Assembly: GCF_006442315.1 (NCBI RefSeq)
Contig: NZ_VFVY01000007.1
Coordinates: forward strand, 1 to 64,000
DNA length: 64,000 bases
Direction: 5' to 3'
Source: Mesorhizobium sp. B2-3-4
Lineage (GTDB): Bacteria > Pseudomonadota > Alphaproteobacteria > Rhizobiales > Rhizobiaceae
Shown here: positions 42,784-49,279 of the stretch, in pieces
Position numbering within the stretch: the first letter of the stretch is position 1
Layout: the number at the start of each line of letters is the position of its first letter
Made by a program: the position numbers and the translations under genes
The notes under the pieces: generated by a model
What the model was told of the DNA's origin: nothing
The model's input: the letters and a program-made list of their open reading frames with translations, nothing else
Databases searched by the model: none

Positions 42784-42993
42784 AGGGACCTGTTCGCCAG
42801 ATTAGGGGGCGGATCGAGTTCACGAGCGTCGAAATAGGTTCGTCAAGATGATTTGTTGAATTTCTATAAATAAATGAATCTATTTTTGGTCTCTGTCCTA
42901 AAGTAATGATAAGTATATGTCATTTTCATCATATTTTCTTATACAGTACTTTGAAGGTTGTGCTATAGTACGAAAAGATGAAGGAGTCAAAAC

Positions 42994-43266
42994 ATGAGTC
43001 CGTTGCCAGACAATCGACCGCCTCGGTTCGTCGATTGGGACCATCGCCCTGCCATCATTGGTGTGGGGGGCGCGTATGCCAAGCTTAAGCCCGGTTCGCC
43101 CTGGATACGGGTAAGTGCCGCGGATGTCCGCAATTCGGCCAATTTACTCGATGAACAGGAGTGGCGTAAGCGCTTCGAAGAGAAGTTTGGCGAACTCGAC
43201 CCGCCGTTGGAACTTGCCAATACACCGTCCAATGTTCCATGGCATTGGCGAGATGGCCAGACATGA
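42994..43266 (+). CDS. Putative immunity protein for T2, copy 1
   Basis: 90 aa from ATG 42994 with AAGGAG upstream: PPRFVDWDHRPAIIGVGGAY, then NLLDEQEWRKRFEEKFGELD and PPLELANTP. It is followed by a close paralogue with ATGA overlap. It lies 210 bp after the T2 stop across AT-rich sequence with no called gene. Family unknown; immunity is inferred from position and duplication. Confidence 0.6.
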   Translation: MSPLPDNRPPRFVDWDHRPAIIGVGGAYAKLKPGSPWIRVSAADVRNSANLLDEQEWRKRFEEKFGELDPPLELANTPSNVPWHWRDGQT

Positions 43267-43520
43267 GAGCGCCAGGAGACAATCGCTCGCCAAATTTCGT
43301 CGATTGGGATGATCGCCCAGCCATTATCGGTGCAGGGGGCGCTTATGCCATGCTTGAGCCGAACTCTCAGTGGGTCCGGGTTAATTCGGCCGTTGTCGGC
43401 AATTCCGCCAATGTTCTTGACGAACAGGAATGGCGGGAGCAGTTCAGGGAGGAGTATGGCGAACTCGACCCGCCACTAGAGCTCGCCAACACGCGGCAGC
43501 AGAATGTCTCGCCTCCGTAA
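43263..43520 (+). CDS. Putative immunity protein for T2, copy 2
   Basis: 85 aa from ATG 43263: SPNFVDWDDRPAIIGAGGAY, then NVLDEQEWREQFREEYGELD and PPLELANTRQ. Tandem paralogue of the gene before it and coupled to it through ATGA. The divergence between copies is well beyond a recent duplication, suggesting selection for different specificities. Confidence 0.6.
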   Translation: MRAPGDNRSPNFVDWDDRPAIIGAGGAYAMLEPNSQWVRVNSAVVGNSANVLDEQEWREQFREEYGELDPPLELANTRQQNVSPP

Positions 43521-43551
43521 GGGGGGCATCGATCCTATTCGAGGTTCAGAT

Positions 43552-43758
43552 ATGAACATCGAGTCAGATGGAACGAGTTTCGTTGATTGGAACCATCGCC
43601 CCGCCATTGTTGGCGTAGGAGGCGCATACGCCTTGCTTGGGCGACCCGGCGGAGTTCAAGCCCGGACTCCGGCGGGGCGAAAAACGCCTAAGCAGTTGGC
43701 GACACGGCTACTGGTTTTCAGATCACGCCTTCAACGTCAGGCGGCACCTTTTTCTTGA
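43552..43758 (+). pseudogene. Third FVDW-family immunity copy, truncated and fused
   Basis: MNIESDGTSFVDWNHRPAIV, then GVGGAYALL matches copies 1 and 2, after which homology ends and unrelated sequence follows to TGA 43758. In another frame the new sequence reads GDPAEFKPGLRRGEKR, faintly like the terminase end. 43759-43868 holds nothing further that I can support. Confidence 0.6.
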
Positions 43759-43868
43759 CCGACGATATGGGGGCGTATTGCCGCTTTTTCCGCCCCTTCA
43801 ATTCCTTGTGCGGCTGGGGGGCAAACTCGCCAGCTTCCCTATTAGCTTCGTTGTCTCCTGCAATCCCG

Positions 43869-43964
43869 AATTACGGTGACAGTGCACTTTTAGCGACCGT
43901 ATCGATGTGACTGATGGGAACCTCCAGACTAAGACATGGAAAATAGTGCACTGTCACCGTAATT
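43869..43964. repeat. 96-bp inverted-end element, copy C
   Basis: Identical base for base to copy B (40306-40401). Its right edge is 4 bp before the orphan toxin fragment T3. Confidence 0.85.
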
Positions 43965-43968
43965 CCGA

Positions 43969-44349
43969 ATGATCGATCAGAGTGGGATCAAGTCAGAACT
44001 CAAGTGGCTCTACAATGACCTCAACAACCCAAATCTACAGGGTGCCCGCGCGGCCGGGCGGCCTGTCGAACAATCCACCTCGAAAACCTACCGGGGATTT
44101 GGTCCGGAACAAATGGGGTATAGGAGTGGAGTGGATGCAGACAGAGAATTGATGGCCGAAGCTATTCGCGCCTACATGGCGAAAACTGTCGCGCCAAAAA
44201 CGGCTGCGCGCATTCGTTCATACGTAAATAAACATAAAGATCTGAAGCACATCATTCAGTTCAACAGTCTTATCGATCTAACCGCGGGTACGGCTGGAGC
44301 GGCAGCCGCCATTGGGTCGACCGAAGCCGACCCTACTGTTCACGAGTAA
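43969..44349 (+). pseudogene. Orphan toxin C-terminal fragment T3
   Basis: 126-aa frame: SELKWLYNDLNNPNLQGARA, YRGFGPEQMGYRSGVDADRE, LMAEAIRAYMAKTVAPKTAA, then KHIIQFNSLID. This resembles the C-terminal part of toxin domains found at Rhs and adhesin ends. The carrier N-terminus is absent and the frame begins at repeat copy C. If the domain is a metallopeptidase, as the EAxRAYM pattern may suggest, its HExxH half is missing, so the fragment is probably inactive. Confidence 0.6.
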
Positions 44350-44350
44350 T

Positions 44351-44400
44351 AGGTTGCCGTTGTTGGTGCGGGAGGCGCTTATGCCATGCTTGAGCCCTAA
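44351..44400 (+). pseudogene. Remnant of an FVDW-family immunity gene
   Basis: Frame AVVGAGGAYAMLEP then stop, matching PAIIGAGGAYAMLEP of copy 2 at 43263. A short relic, evidence of a fourth copy. Confidence 0.55.
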
Positions 44401-44442
44401 TTCTCCCTGGGGCATCTGCCTGAAGGACCTAGGACAATAGCG

Positions 44443-44838
44443 ATGCGATATAGTTTAACGGAGGGCCAGTTCGACGCGCCGGCTGAATCCACAGTTGTCG
44501 ATGGCCTGTCCGTGCGCTTGGGCGTCGTGCTGCCCAAGGACTACTCCGACTTCCTCAAAGAGCATAATGGCGGCGAAGGTTTTATCGGCGACAACTATAT
44601 TATCTTTTTCAAAGCCGAAGAGTTGGCAGACTTCAATCGAGAATATGAGGTTGCAAAATACGCACCAGGCATCCTGTTGTTTGCATCAAACGGAGGAGGG
44701 GAAGCCTATGGCTTCGACACCCAGGATGTGGAAATGCCAATCGTGCGCATCCCGTTTATATTTATGGAACGGCAATCCGCCGAGACGATAGCGCGAGACC
44801 TCGACGATCTATTTGCTACGCTGGAGGACTTGAAATGA
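44443..44838 (+). CDS. SMI1/KNR4 (SUKH) family immunity protein
   Basis: 131 aa: LSVRLGVVLPKDYSDFLKEH, NGGEGFIGDNYIIFFKAEEL, then GILLFASNGGGEAYGFDTQD. This is the SUKH pattern LPxDYxxFLxxxNGG with the late FASNGGGEAYGFD, a common immunity family against nuclease and other polymorphic toxins. It follows toxin fragment T3 and overlaps a small partner gene. A damaged copy of the same two-gene module is at 39222-39722. Confidence 0.85.
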   Translation: MRYSLTEGQFDAPAESTVVDGLSVRLGVVLPKDYSDFLKEHNGGEGFIGDNYIIFFKAEELADFNREYEVAKYAPGILLFASNGGGEAYGFDTQDVEMPIVRIPFIFMERQSAETIARDLDDLFATLEDLK

Positions 44839-45041
44839 GCGTACAAGATACGACTTCTCGCTCCAAGGGCATGGAACTGTTCGAGATCAAACCGATTGCG
44901 GTTGGTGGCGATCCAGTCAGTTTGGAGAACAAGATCTGGTTGACCAGACAAGAGCATTTTGAAGTGGTGCGCTTCTGGAATCGAACTATCGAAATTCAGC
45001 GTAAGGTGGCGCTGGAGAAGGCGTCGCGGGCGGATCGTTAG
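44835..45041 (+). CDS. Small SUKH-partner protein
   Basis: 68 aa: MSVQDTTSRSKGMELFEIKP, IAVGGDPVSLENKIWLTRQE, then HFEVVRFWNRTIEIQRKVAL. ATGA overlap with the SUKH gene, and the pair is preserved in the decayed copy at 39516, so the two probably function together. No family recognised. Confidence 0.6.
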   Translation: MSVQDTTSRSKGMELFEIKPIAVGGDPVSLENKIWLTRQEHFEVVRFWNRTIEIQRKVALEKASRADR

Positions 45042-45081
45042 GGCGCGGCAAAGCACCAAATAGGAATTTTCTCACATCTCA

Positions 45082-45168
45082 TTGACGGCGTGAGGGCAGC
45101 AATGGTATCTTTCTGTCCATGGTGCTGATTTGCGCCGACACCCCGCCCTCAAGGCGGGTTTTGTTTTT
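45082..45168 (+). promoter_or_regulatory. Element E2: promoter running into a promoter-proximal terminator
   Basis: TTGACG (45082) and TATCTT (45106) with an 18-bp spacer; the spacer shares GTGAGGGCAGCAATGG-type sequence with E1 and E3. ATGGTGCTGATTTGCGCC at 45119, then CCCGCC-CTCAA-GGCGGG and TTTTGTTTTT to 45168. Heads the portal unit. Confidence 0.7.
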
Positions 45169-45318
45169 GGGCGACTGCCGGTGCGGGTACGTGCCGCGGT
45201 AATTGCCTGAGAATGCGGCGCCTCGGAATTCTGCATCGTCGCGGCGCTCACAGGATGAAAGCCGGGCATCGGCGCTTCCTTGCCGACGATGGCTTCGGCG
45301 ACTGACGAAAGTCCATCC

Positions 45319-45888
45319 ATGACCGTCCGCATCGTTCCCGCCACGCTGCGCGATCTTTCCTATGTCGCGGCCAATCTGCGCTCCGAGGACCGGGCGGAAA
45401 TAGACTGCCAGCTTGACCATTGGTCGCCGGCGCTGCTTGCGCTCACCGCGTTGCAGGGTTTTGCCTATGTCGCCGAGCTCGACGGCAATCCGGAGGCCGG
45501 CTTCGGCGCGGCCGAGCAGCGGGGCGGGCTGTGGATCGCCTGGAGCTGGGGCACGCGCCGCATGAAGCGCTGCGTGCCCGAGATCACGCGCTTCTTCCAC
45601 GAAGCGCTCGGGCCACGGGTCGCCGCGCGCGGCGCCTGGCGGGTCGAGGCGCGGGCGCTGGCCACCAATGAACTGGCGCTGCGCTGGCTGGACAGGCTCG
45701 GCGCCACGCAACGCTGCCGCCTGCCGGCCTACGGCCGCAACGGCGAAGATTTTTTCCTCTACGACTGGACAAGAGAAGGCTGGAACCATGTGCCTATTTC
45801 AAAAGCCGCCGGAACTGAAGCCGTTGCCGCCGGCGCCGACCATGCAGGACAAGGATGTGCAGGCGCGCGAGGCAGCGCTGCGGGCTGA
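45319..45888 (+). CDS. Phage Gp13-like / GNAT-fold protein (DUF2833 type)
   Basis: 189 aa from ATG 45319: MTVRIVPATLRDLSYVAANL, then RSEDRAEIDCQL, LLALTALQGFAYVAELDGNP, WSWGTRRMKRCVPEITRFFH and NELALRWLDRLGATQRCRLP. The N-terminal RxVPAT...VAANLRxxDRxE and the acetyltransferase-like core match the T7 Gp13/DUF2833 group found beside podovirus virion genes. The C-terminal ~33 residues overlap the next gene. Confidence 0.7.
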   Translation: MTVRIVPATLRDLSYVAANLRSEDRAEIDCQLDHWSPALLALTALQGFAYVAELDGNPEAGFGAAEQRGGLWIAWSWGTRRMKRCVPEITRFFHEALGPRVAARGAWRVEARALATNELALRWLDRLGATQRCRLPAYGRNGEDFFLYDWTREGWNHVPISKAAGTEAVAAGADHAGQGCAGARGSAAG

Positions 45889-45982
45889 GCTCGAGCAGCG
45901 CCAGGGCACCGCCAGCACCGTCAAGACCGACCTGTCGCCGTCCGACCTCACCGGCCAGCGCCGCGTGCTCCTGGGGGTATGA
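45788..45982 (+). CDS. Small podovirus virion-region protein
   Basis: 64 aa: MCLFQKPPELKPLPPAPTMQ, then DKDVQAREAALRAELEQRQG and TASTVKTDLSPSDLTGQRRV. The proline-rich start after MC and the late TxLxxSDLTGxRxxLLG are usual for small proteins between Gp13 and portal genes in podovirus-like prophages. Overlaps the Gp13-like gene by 101 bp in another frame. Confidence 0.6.
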   Translation: MCLFQKPPELKPLPPAPTMQDKDVQAREAALRAELEQRQGTASTVKTDLSPSDLTGQRRVLLGV

Positions 45983-46083
45983 CCATGACCGCGATGAAAC
46001 GCAGTTTCAGGAAGCGCGTATGGGACTGGTGGGTTTGGCGGCGGCACGCGCGGATGGCGAAGCGGCGGGGGCGAGGCGCGTGA
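45979..46083 (+). CDS. 34-aa Arg/Trp-rich ORF
   Basis: ATG 45979 overlaps the previous TGA. The product MTMTAMKRSFRKRVWDWWVW, then RRHARMAKRRGRGA, is very basic with four tryptophans. It could be a small DNA-associated or membrane-active peptide, or a chance frame. Confidence 0.35.
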   Translation: MTMTAMKRSFRKRVWDWWVWRRHARMAKRRGRGA

Positions 46084-46107
46084 TCTCACCCACATCGGGG
46101 AGATCGG

Positions 46108-46728
46108 CTAGTTGGCTTTCTTCGCGAATGCCCACACCATCAGCGGGTACTCCTCGTCATTGCTGAGATCGCGCCATAGACCATACGCCCGCACGGGGCC
46201 GCCTATATGGGCGCGGGCGCAGGCCTTGTTGCCCCAGCCGTGGACCTTGACATTGGCTTCGGGAAAACCGCCCTCGACCATCAATTGCTTGAGGCCGGCA
46301 GGCGTCCATCTGTTGTAGTCGTGCGGGCGGGCGTGCACCCGGAACAGGAACGGCGTCGCCACCATCGCCCAGCCGCCGGGCCTGGTCATGGCATGGATGT
46401 TTTCCACCGCCGCGCGCGGGCGCTGGACATGTTCCAGCACCTGGTCGGCGATGACGATGGAATAGTCTTCCTCCGTGCGGTCCCGACAGATGTCGAAGGC
46501 GGGAAAATCGACGCTGCGGTAGTTGGGACACATCGCCCGCCAATAGCGGTTCCAGCCGGGCGAGATCTCGATCACGTCGGAAGCCTTGCGGTTGCCGGCT
46601 TCGAGGAAAAGCGTGAACGCCTCGATCTGGCGGATGCGCAGCCAGTTGCGGCTGTCATAGCCAAGCAGCCGCTTGGCCACCTGCTTGCCACGGTTTTTCA
46701 GGGTACCGGCCAGGCTTGTCGTCGTCAC
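46108..46728 (-). CDS. Class I SAM-dependent methyltransferase (moron on opposite strand)
   Basis: 206 aa from GTG 46728 with GGAGGAGGTC just upstream. The methyltransferase core is recognisable in SIVIADQVLEHVQRPRAAVE, then NIHAMTRPGGWAMVATPFLF and HDYNRWTPAGLKQLMVEGGF; the SAM-binding loop is replaced by DVIEISPGWNRYW. Similar proteins occur in sugar or surface-polysaccharide clusters. It is transcribed against the phage genes between the Gp13-like and portal genes, as a cargo gene would be. Confidence 0.8.
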   Translation of the reverse strand: MTTTSLAGTLKNRGKQVAKRLLGYDSRNWLRIRQIEAFTLFLEAGNRKASDVIEISPGWNRYWRAMCPNYRSVDFPAFDICRDRTEEDYSIVIADQVLEHVQRPRAAVENIHAMTRPGGWAMVATPFLFRVHARPHDYNRWTPAGLKQLMVEGGFPEANVKVHGWGNKACARAHIGGPVRAYGLWRDLSNDEEYPLMVWAFAKKAN

Positions 46729-46884
46729 ATCGACCTCCTCCTGCCCGCCGCCAGATGAGCCTAGCCCAGGCAAATGGGCAAAAGATGACAAGAAGAGGCG
46801 ATCGCCCCACGAGGGGGAGGTCGCCAGCTTGGGCGCCGCGCCCTTCCACCACATCAATCCATTTCCATCCCCAGCGAGGCACTC

Positions 46885-48660
46885 ATGACCGATTCCCGCG
46901 CCCGCGATATTCTTTCGCGCCAGTCCGAGCTCGAGACCGAACGCAGCCAGTATGAGGCCGTCTGGGAGCAGGTGGCCGAGTTCTGCGACCCCGACGCGCC
47001 CGACATCTGGAGCGGGCGGGCGGGCGTCGGACAGGATTCGCAGGCCGAACGCCAGGAACGGCGCGGCAGCCGCGTCTACGCCAACACCATCAATTCGGCC
47101 GCCAACCGGCTGGCCGCGGGGCTGGAAAGCCTGATCATCCCGCAGTCCGAAAAATGGCATGGGCTGTCGACCGCCGAAATGAACGACGAGGAGACCGACG
47201 AGGAAAAGGAATGGGCGGAAGCGCTGCGCGATTTCCTGTTCTCGCTGCGCTACTCCGCCAATTCAAATTTCGTGCCGGCAACGCAAGCGTGCCTGCGCAA
47301 TGTCGTGCGTTACGGCCCGGCCTATCTCTATGCCGAGGAAGGGTTCGGCGGCACGCTGATCCGCTACGCCTCGATCCCGGTGGTCGAGGGCTATCTCTGC
47401 CGCAACCGCTGGGGCCAGGTCGACATGTTCCACCGGCGCTACGAGCGCACCGCGCGGCAGGCCGCGCAGCTCATCGGCTACGACAGGCTGCCGGCGCGCA
47501 TCAAGGTGCTGGTCGACGATCCGGCCAAGTGCGAGGAAAAGATCTCGCTGATCCAGTGCATCCAGCCGCGCGACGAACGCAAGATGTACGGACAGGGTGG
47601 CCGCACGCAGTATCTCGACATGGCGTACGCCTCCTACCATGTCATCGAGGACGAGGAGGAGATCGTCAGGGAAAGCGGTTTTCGCACTTTCCCGGTTTCG
47701 ACCTTCAACTGGCGCCGCTATGAGGGCGACCCCTATGGCGTCTCGCCCGCCATCGAGGCATTGACGACGGTGCGCGAGGAGAACGCCGTGCGCCGCTCGG
47801 GCCTGCGCGCGCTGCAGCAGATCACCGATCCGGCCACCGCGTCCAAGGCGCGGCTCGACTATGTGCCGGTGCTCAATCCCGGCGAGAACTATCCGGGCCT
47901 CATCGACGACAATGGCAGGCCGCTGATCCAGCCGATCGCCACCGGGCAGAACCCGACCTATGCCTTCAACTACGCGGCGAGCCGCGCCGACGAGATCCGC
48001 GACATGATGTTCGTCAACCTGTTCCAGACGCTGGTGCAGAACCCGCAGATGACGGCGACCGAAGCGCTGATCCGCCAGGAAGAGAAGGGCGCGCTGCTCG
48101 GTCCCTCCGGCTCGATCATCCAGGCAGGCTTTGCCACCAATCTCGACCGCGAACTCGGCATTCTCGAAGACAAGGGCCTCTATGACGAGGACAGCCGCTT
48201 CGCGCCGCCGCATAGCCTCGCCGGAAAGACGGTGCGGCCGACCTTCACCGGCCCGCTCGACGTGCTGCGCCGCTCGGCCGAGGCGCGCGACACCATCCAG
48301 CTGGTGACCACGGCCATGCAGATGGCGCAGTTCGATCCAGGCGTCATGGACAATATCGACAGCGACGAGGCGATCAAGATCGTGCAGAGCGCCGGGCGCA
48401 GCCCGCAGCGCATTTTTCGCCGCAAGGAAGAGGTCGAAGGTCTGCGTGGCGCCAGGGCGCAGGCGCAGCAGGCGCAGGCCGGCATGGCGGCGATCGCCAC
48501 AGCAGGAAAGGCGGCCAAGGATGCGGTGCCGGCGGCGGTGCAGGCGCGCGACAGCGGCCTGCTCGATGGCCTGCAGAACATGATGCAGGGCGCGGGTGGC
48601 GGGCAGGGCGCCGGCCAAGGCACACCGGCCGGCCAGGCGCCGGCGGGAGGCGGCGCATGA
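46885..48660 (+). CDS. Portal protein (head-to-tail connector, T7 gp8-like)
   Basis: 591 aa. MTDSRARDILSRQSELETER, FCDPDAPDIW, RVYANTINSAANRLAAGLES, then LIIPQSEKWHGL match the T7-type head-tail connector. The core has TFNWRRYEGDPYGVSPAIEA and NLFQTLVQNPQMTATEALIR, both conserved in this family. The Gln/Gly-rich C-terminus is typical. The portal forms the dodecameric ring at one capsid vertex and is the DNA entry gate. GCGAGG precedes the ATG. Confidence 0.92.
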   Translation: MTDSRARDILSRQSELETERSQYEAVWEQVAEFCDPDAPDIWSGRAGVGQDSQAERQERRGSRVYANTINSAANRLAAGLESLIIPQSEKWHGLSTAEMNDEETDEEKEWAEALRDFLFSLRYSANSNFVPATQACLRNVVRYGPAYLYAEEGFGGTLIRYASIPVVEGYLCRNRWGQVDMFHRRYERTARQAAQLIGYDRLPARIKVLVDDPAKCEEKISLIQCIQPRDERKMYGQGGRTQYLDMAYASYHVIEDEEEIVRESGFRTFPVSTFNWRRYEGDPYGVSPAIEALTTVREENAVRRSGLRALQQITDPATASKARLDYVPVLNPGENYPGLIDDNGRPLIQPIATGQNPTYAFNYAASRADEIRDMMFVNLFQTLVQNPQMTATEALIRQEEKGALLGPSGSIIQAGFATNLDRELGILEDKGLYDEDSRFAPPHSLAGKTVRPTFTGPLDVLRRSAEARDTIQLVTTAMQMAQFDPGVMDNIDSDEAIKIVQSAGRSPQRIFRRKEEVEGLRGARAQAQQAQAGMAAIATAGKAAKDAVPAAVQARDSGLLDGLQNMMQGAGGGQGAGQGTPAGQAPAGGGA

Positions 48661-48977
48661 GCGGCAAACGCTTCGCCCGCGCCAGTCAGGCCGGCGGCCC
48701 GGCCAGGGCACGGGACGCGCTGACCAAGGCCTATCTGCGCGTGTTCTCCGGCGAGGACGGCGAGATGGTGCTGGCCGACCTCGCGGCGACCGTCGGCTAT
48801 TACCGGCGGCCGTCCTATGGCGAGTGGATGGCGCGGACCAGGACGCCCGAAGGTTTTGAACTGCACAGCGCGCTCTCCAATGCGCGTGCCGAAGTGGTGC
48901 AGCACATTATGGGATTCTTGACGTTGGACGAGACGCAACTGGCGGCGCTGGAGAAGGCGGCGCGGGCGGAAGGGTAG
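48657..48977 (+). CDS. Bbp19-like phage protein
   Basis: 106 aa, overlapping the portal stop by ATGA. ARARDALTKAYLRVFSGEDG, LADLAATVGYYRRPSYGEWM, then LHSALSNARAEVVQHIMGFL match the Bbp19-type small protein found directly after podovirus portal genes (first named in a Bordetella phage). Function unknown. Confidence 0.75.
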   Translation: MSGKRFARASQAGGPARARDALTKAYLRVFSGEDGEMVLADLAATVGYYRRPSYGEWMARTRTPEGFELHSALSNARAEVVQHIMGFLTLDETQLAALEKAARAEG

Positions 48978-49279
48978 GCGGAGCCCGTGAAGCTGCGGTC
49001 CTCGCCCCGTTTACGGGGAGAGGATGCCGGCAGGCAGGCGAGGGGGCAGCGTCAGCCTGTCGAGACTTAGCGCTGCCGTCCTTCGGCGCCCCTTCCGGGA
49101 CCTTCTCCCCGTGAGCGGGAGGAAGGTTCCCCGGGCAGCAGCGCTGCTCCAGGATTCTTCCAAAAAATCGATCCGACAAAACCCGCGAACGCGACGACCC
49201 AGCGTGCGCGCGATGCGGCCGTTCCGCGATCGCCGGCGACGCGCGCTTTTGTTCAAGCCAGCCAGGCAGGAAACAGCCA
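48978..49279. repeat. RIME-like element plus toxin leader
   Basis: 49000-49127 carries two palindromes (CTCGCCCCGT...ACGGGGAGAG and TTCTCCCCGTGAGCGGGAGGAA, the second imperfect) in mosaic arrangement. From 49141 to 49279 the sequence matches the leader of T1 at 35795-35917. No gene seen on either strand. Confidence 0.55.

Noticed and set aside
39776..43964. CRISPR array, suggested by repeated 96-bp units
   Set aside because: The units are few, unevenly spaced by whole genes, carry inverted ends and have no spacers or cas genes.
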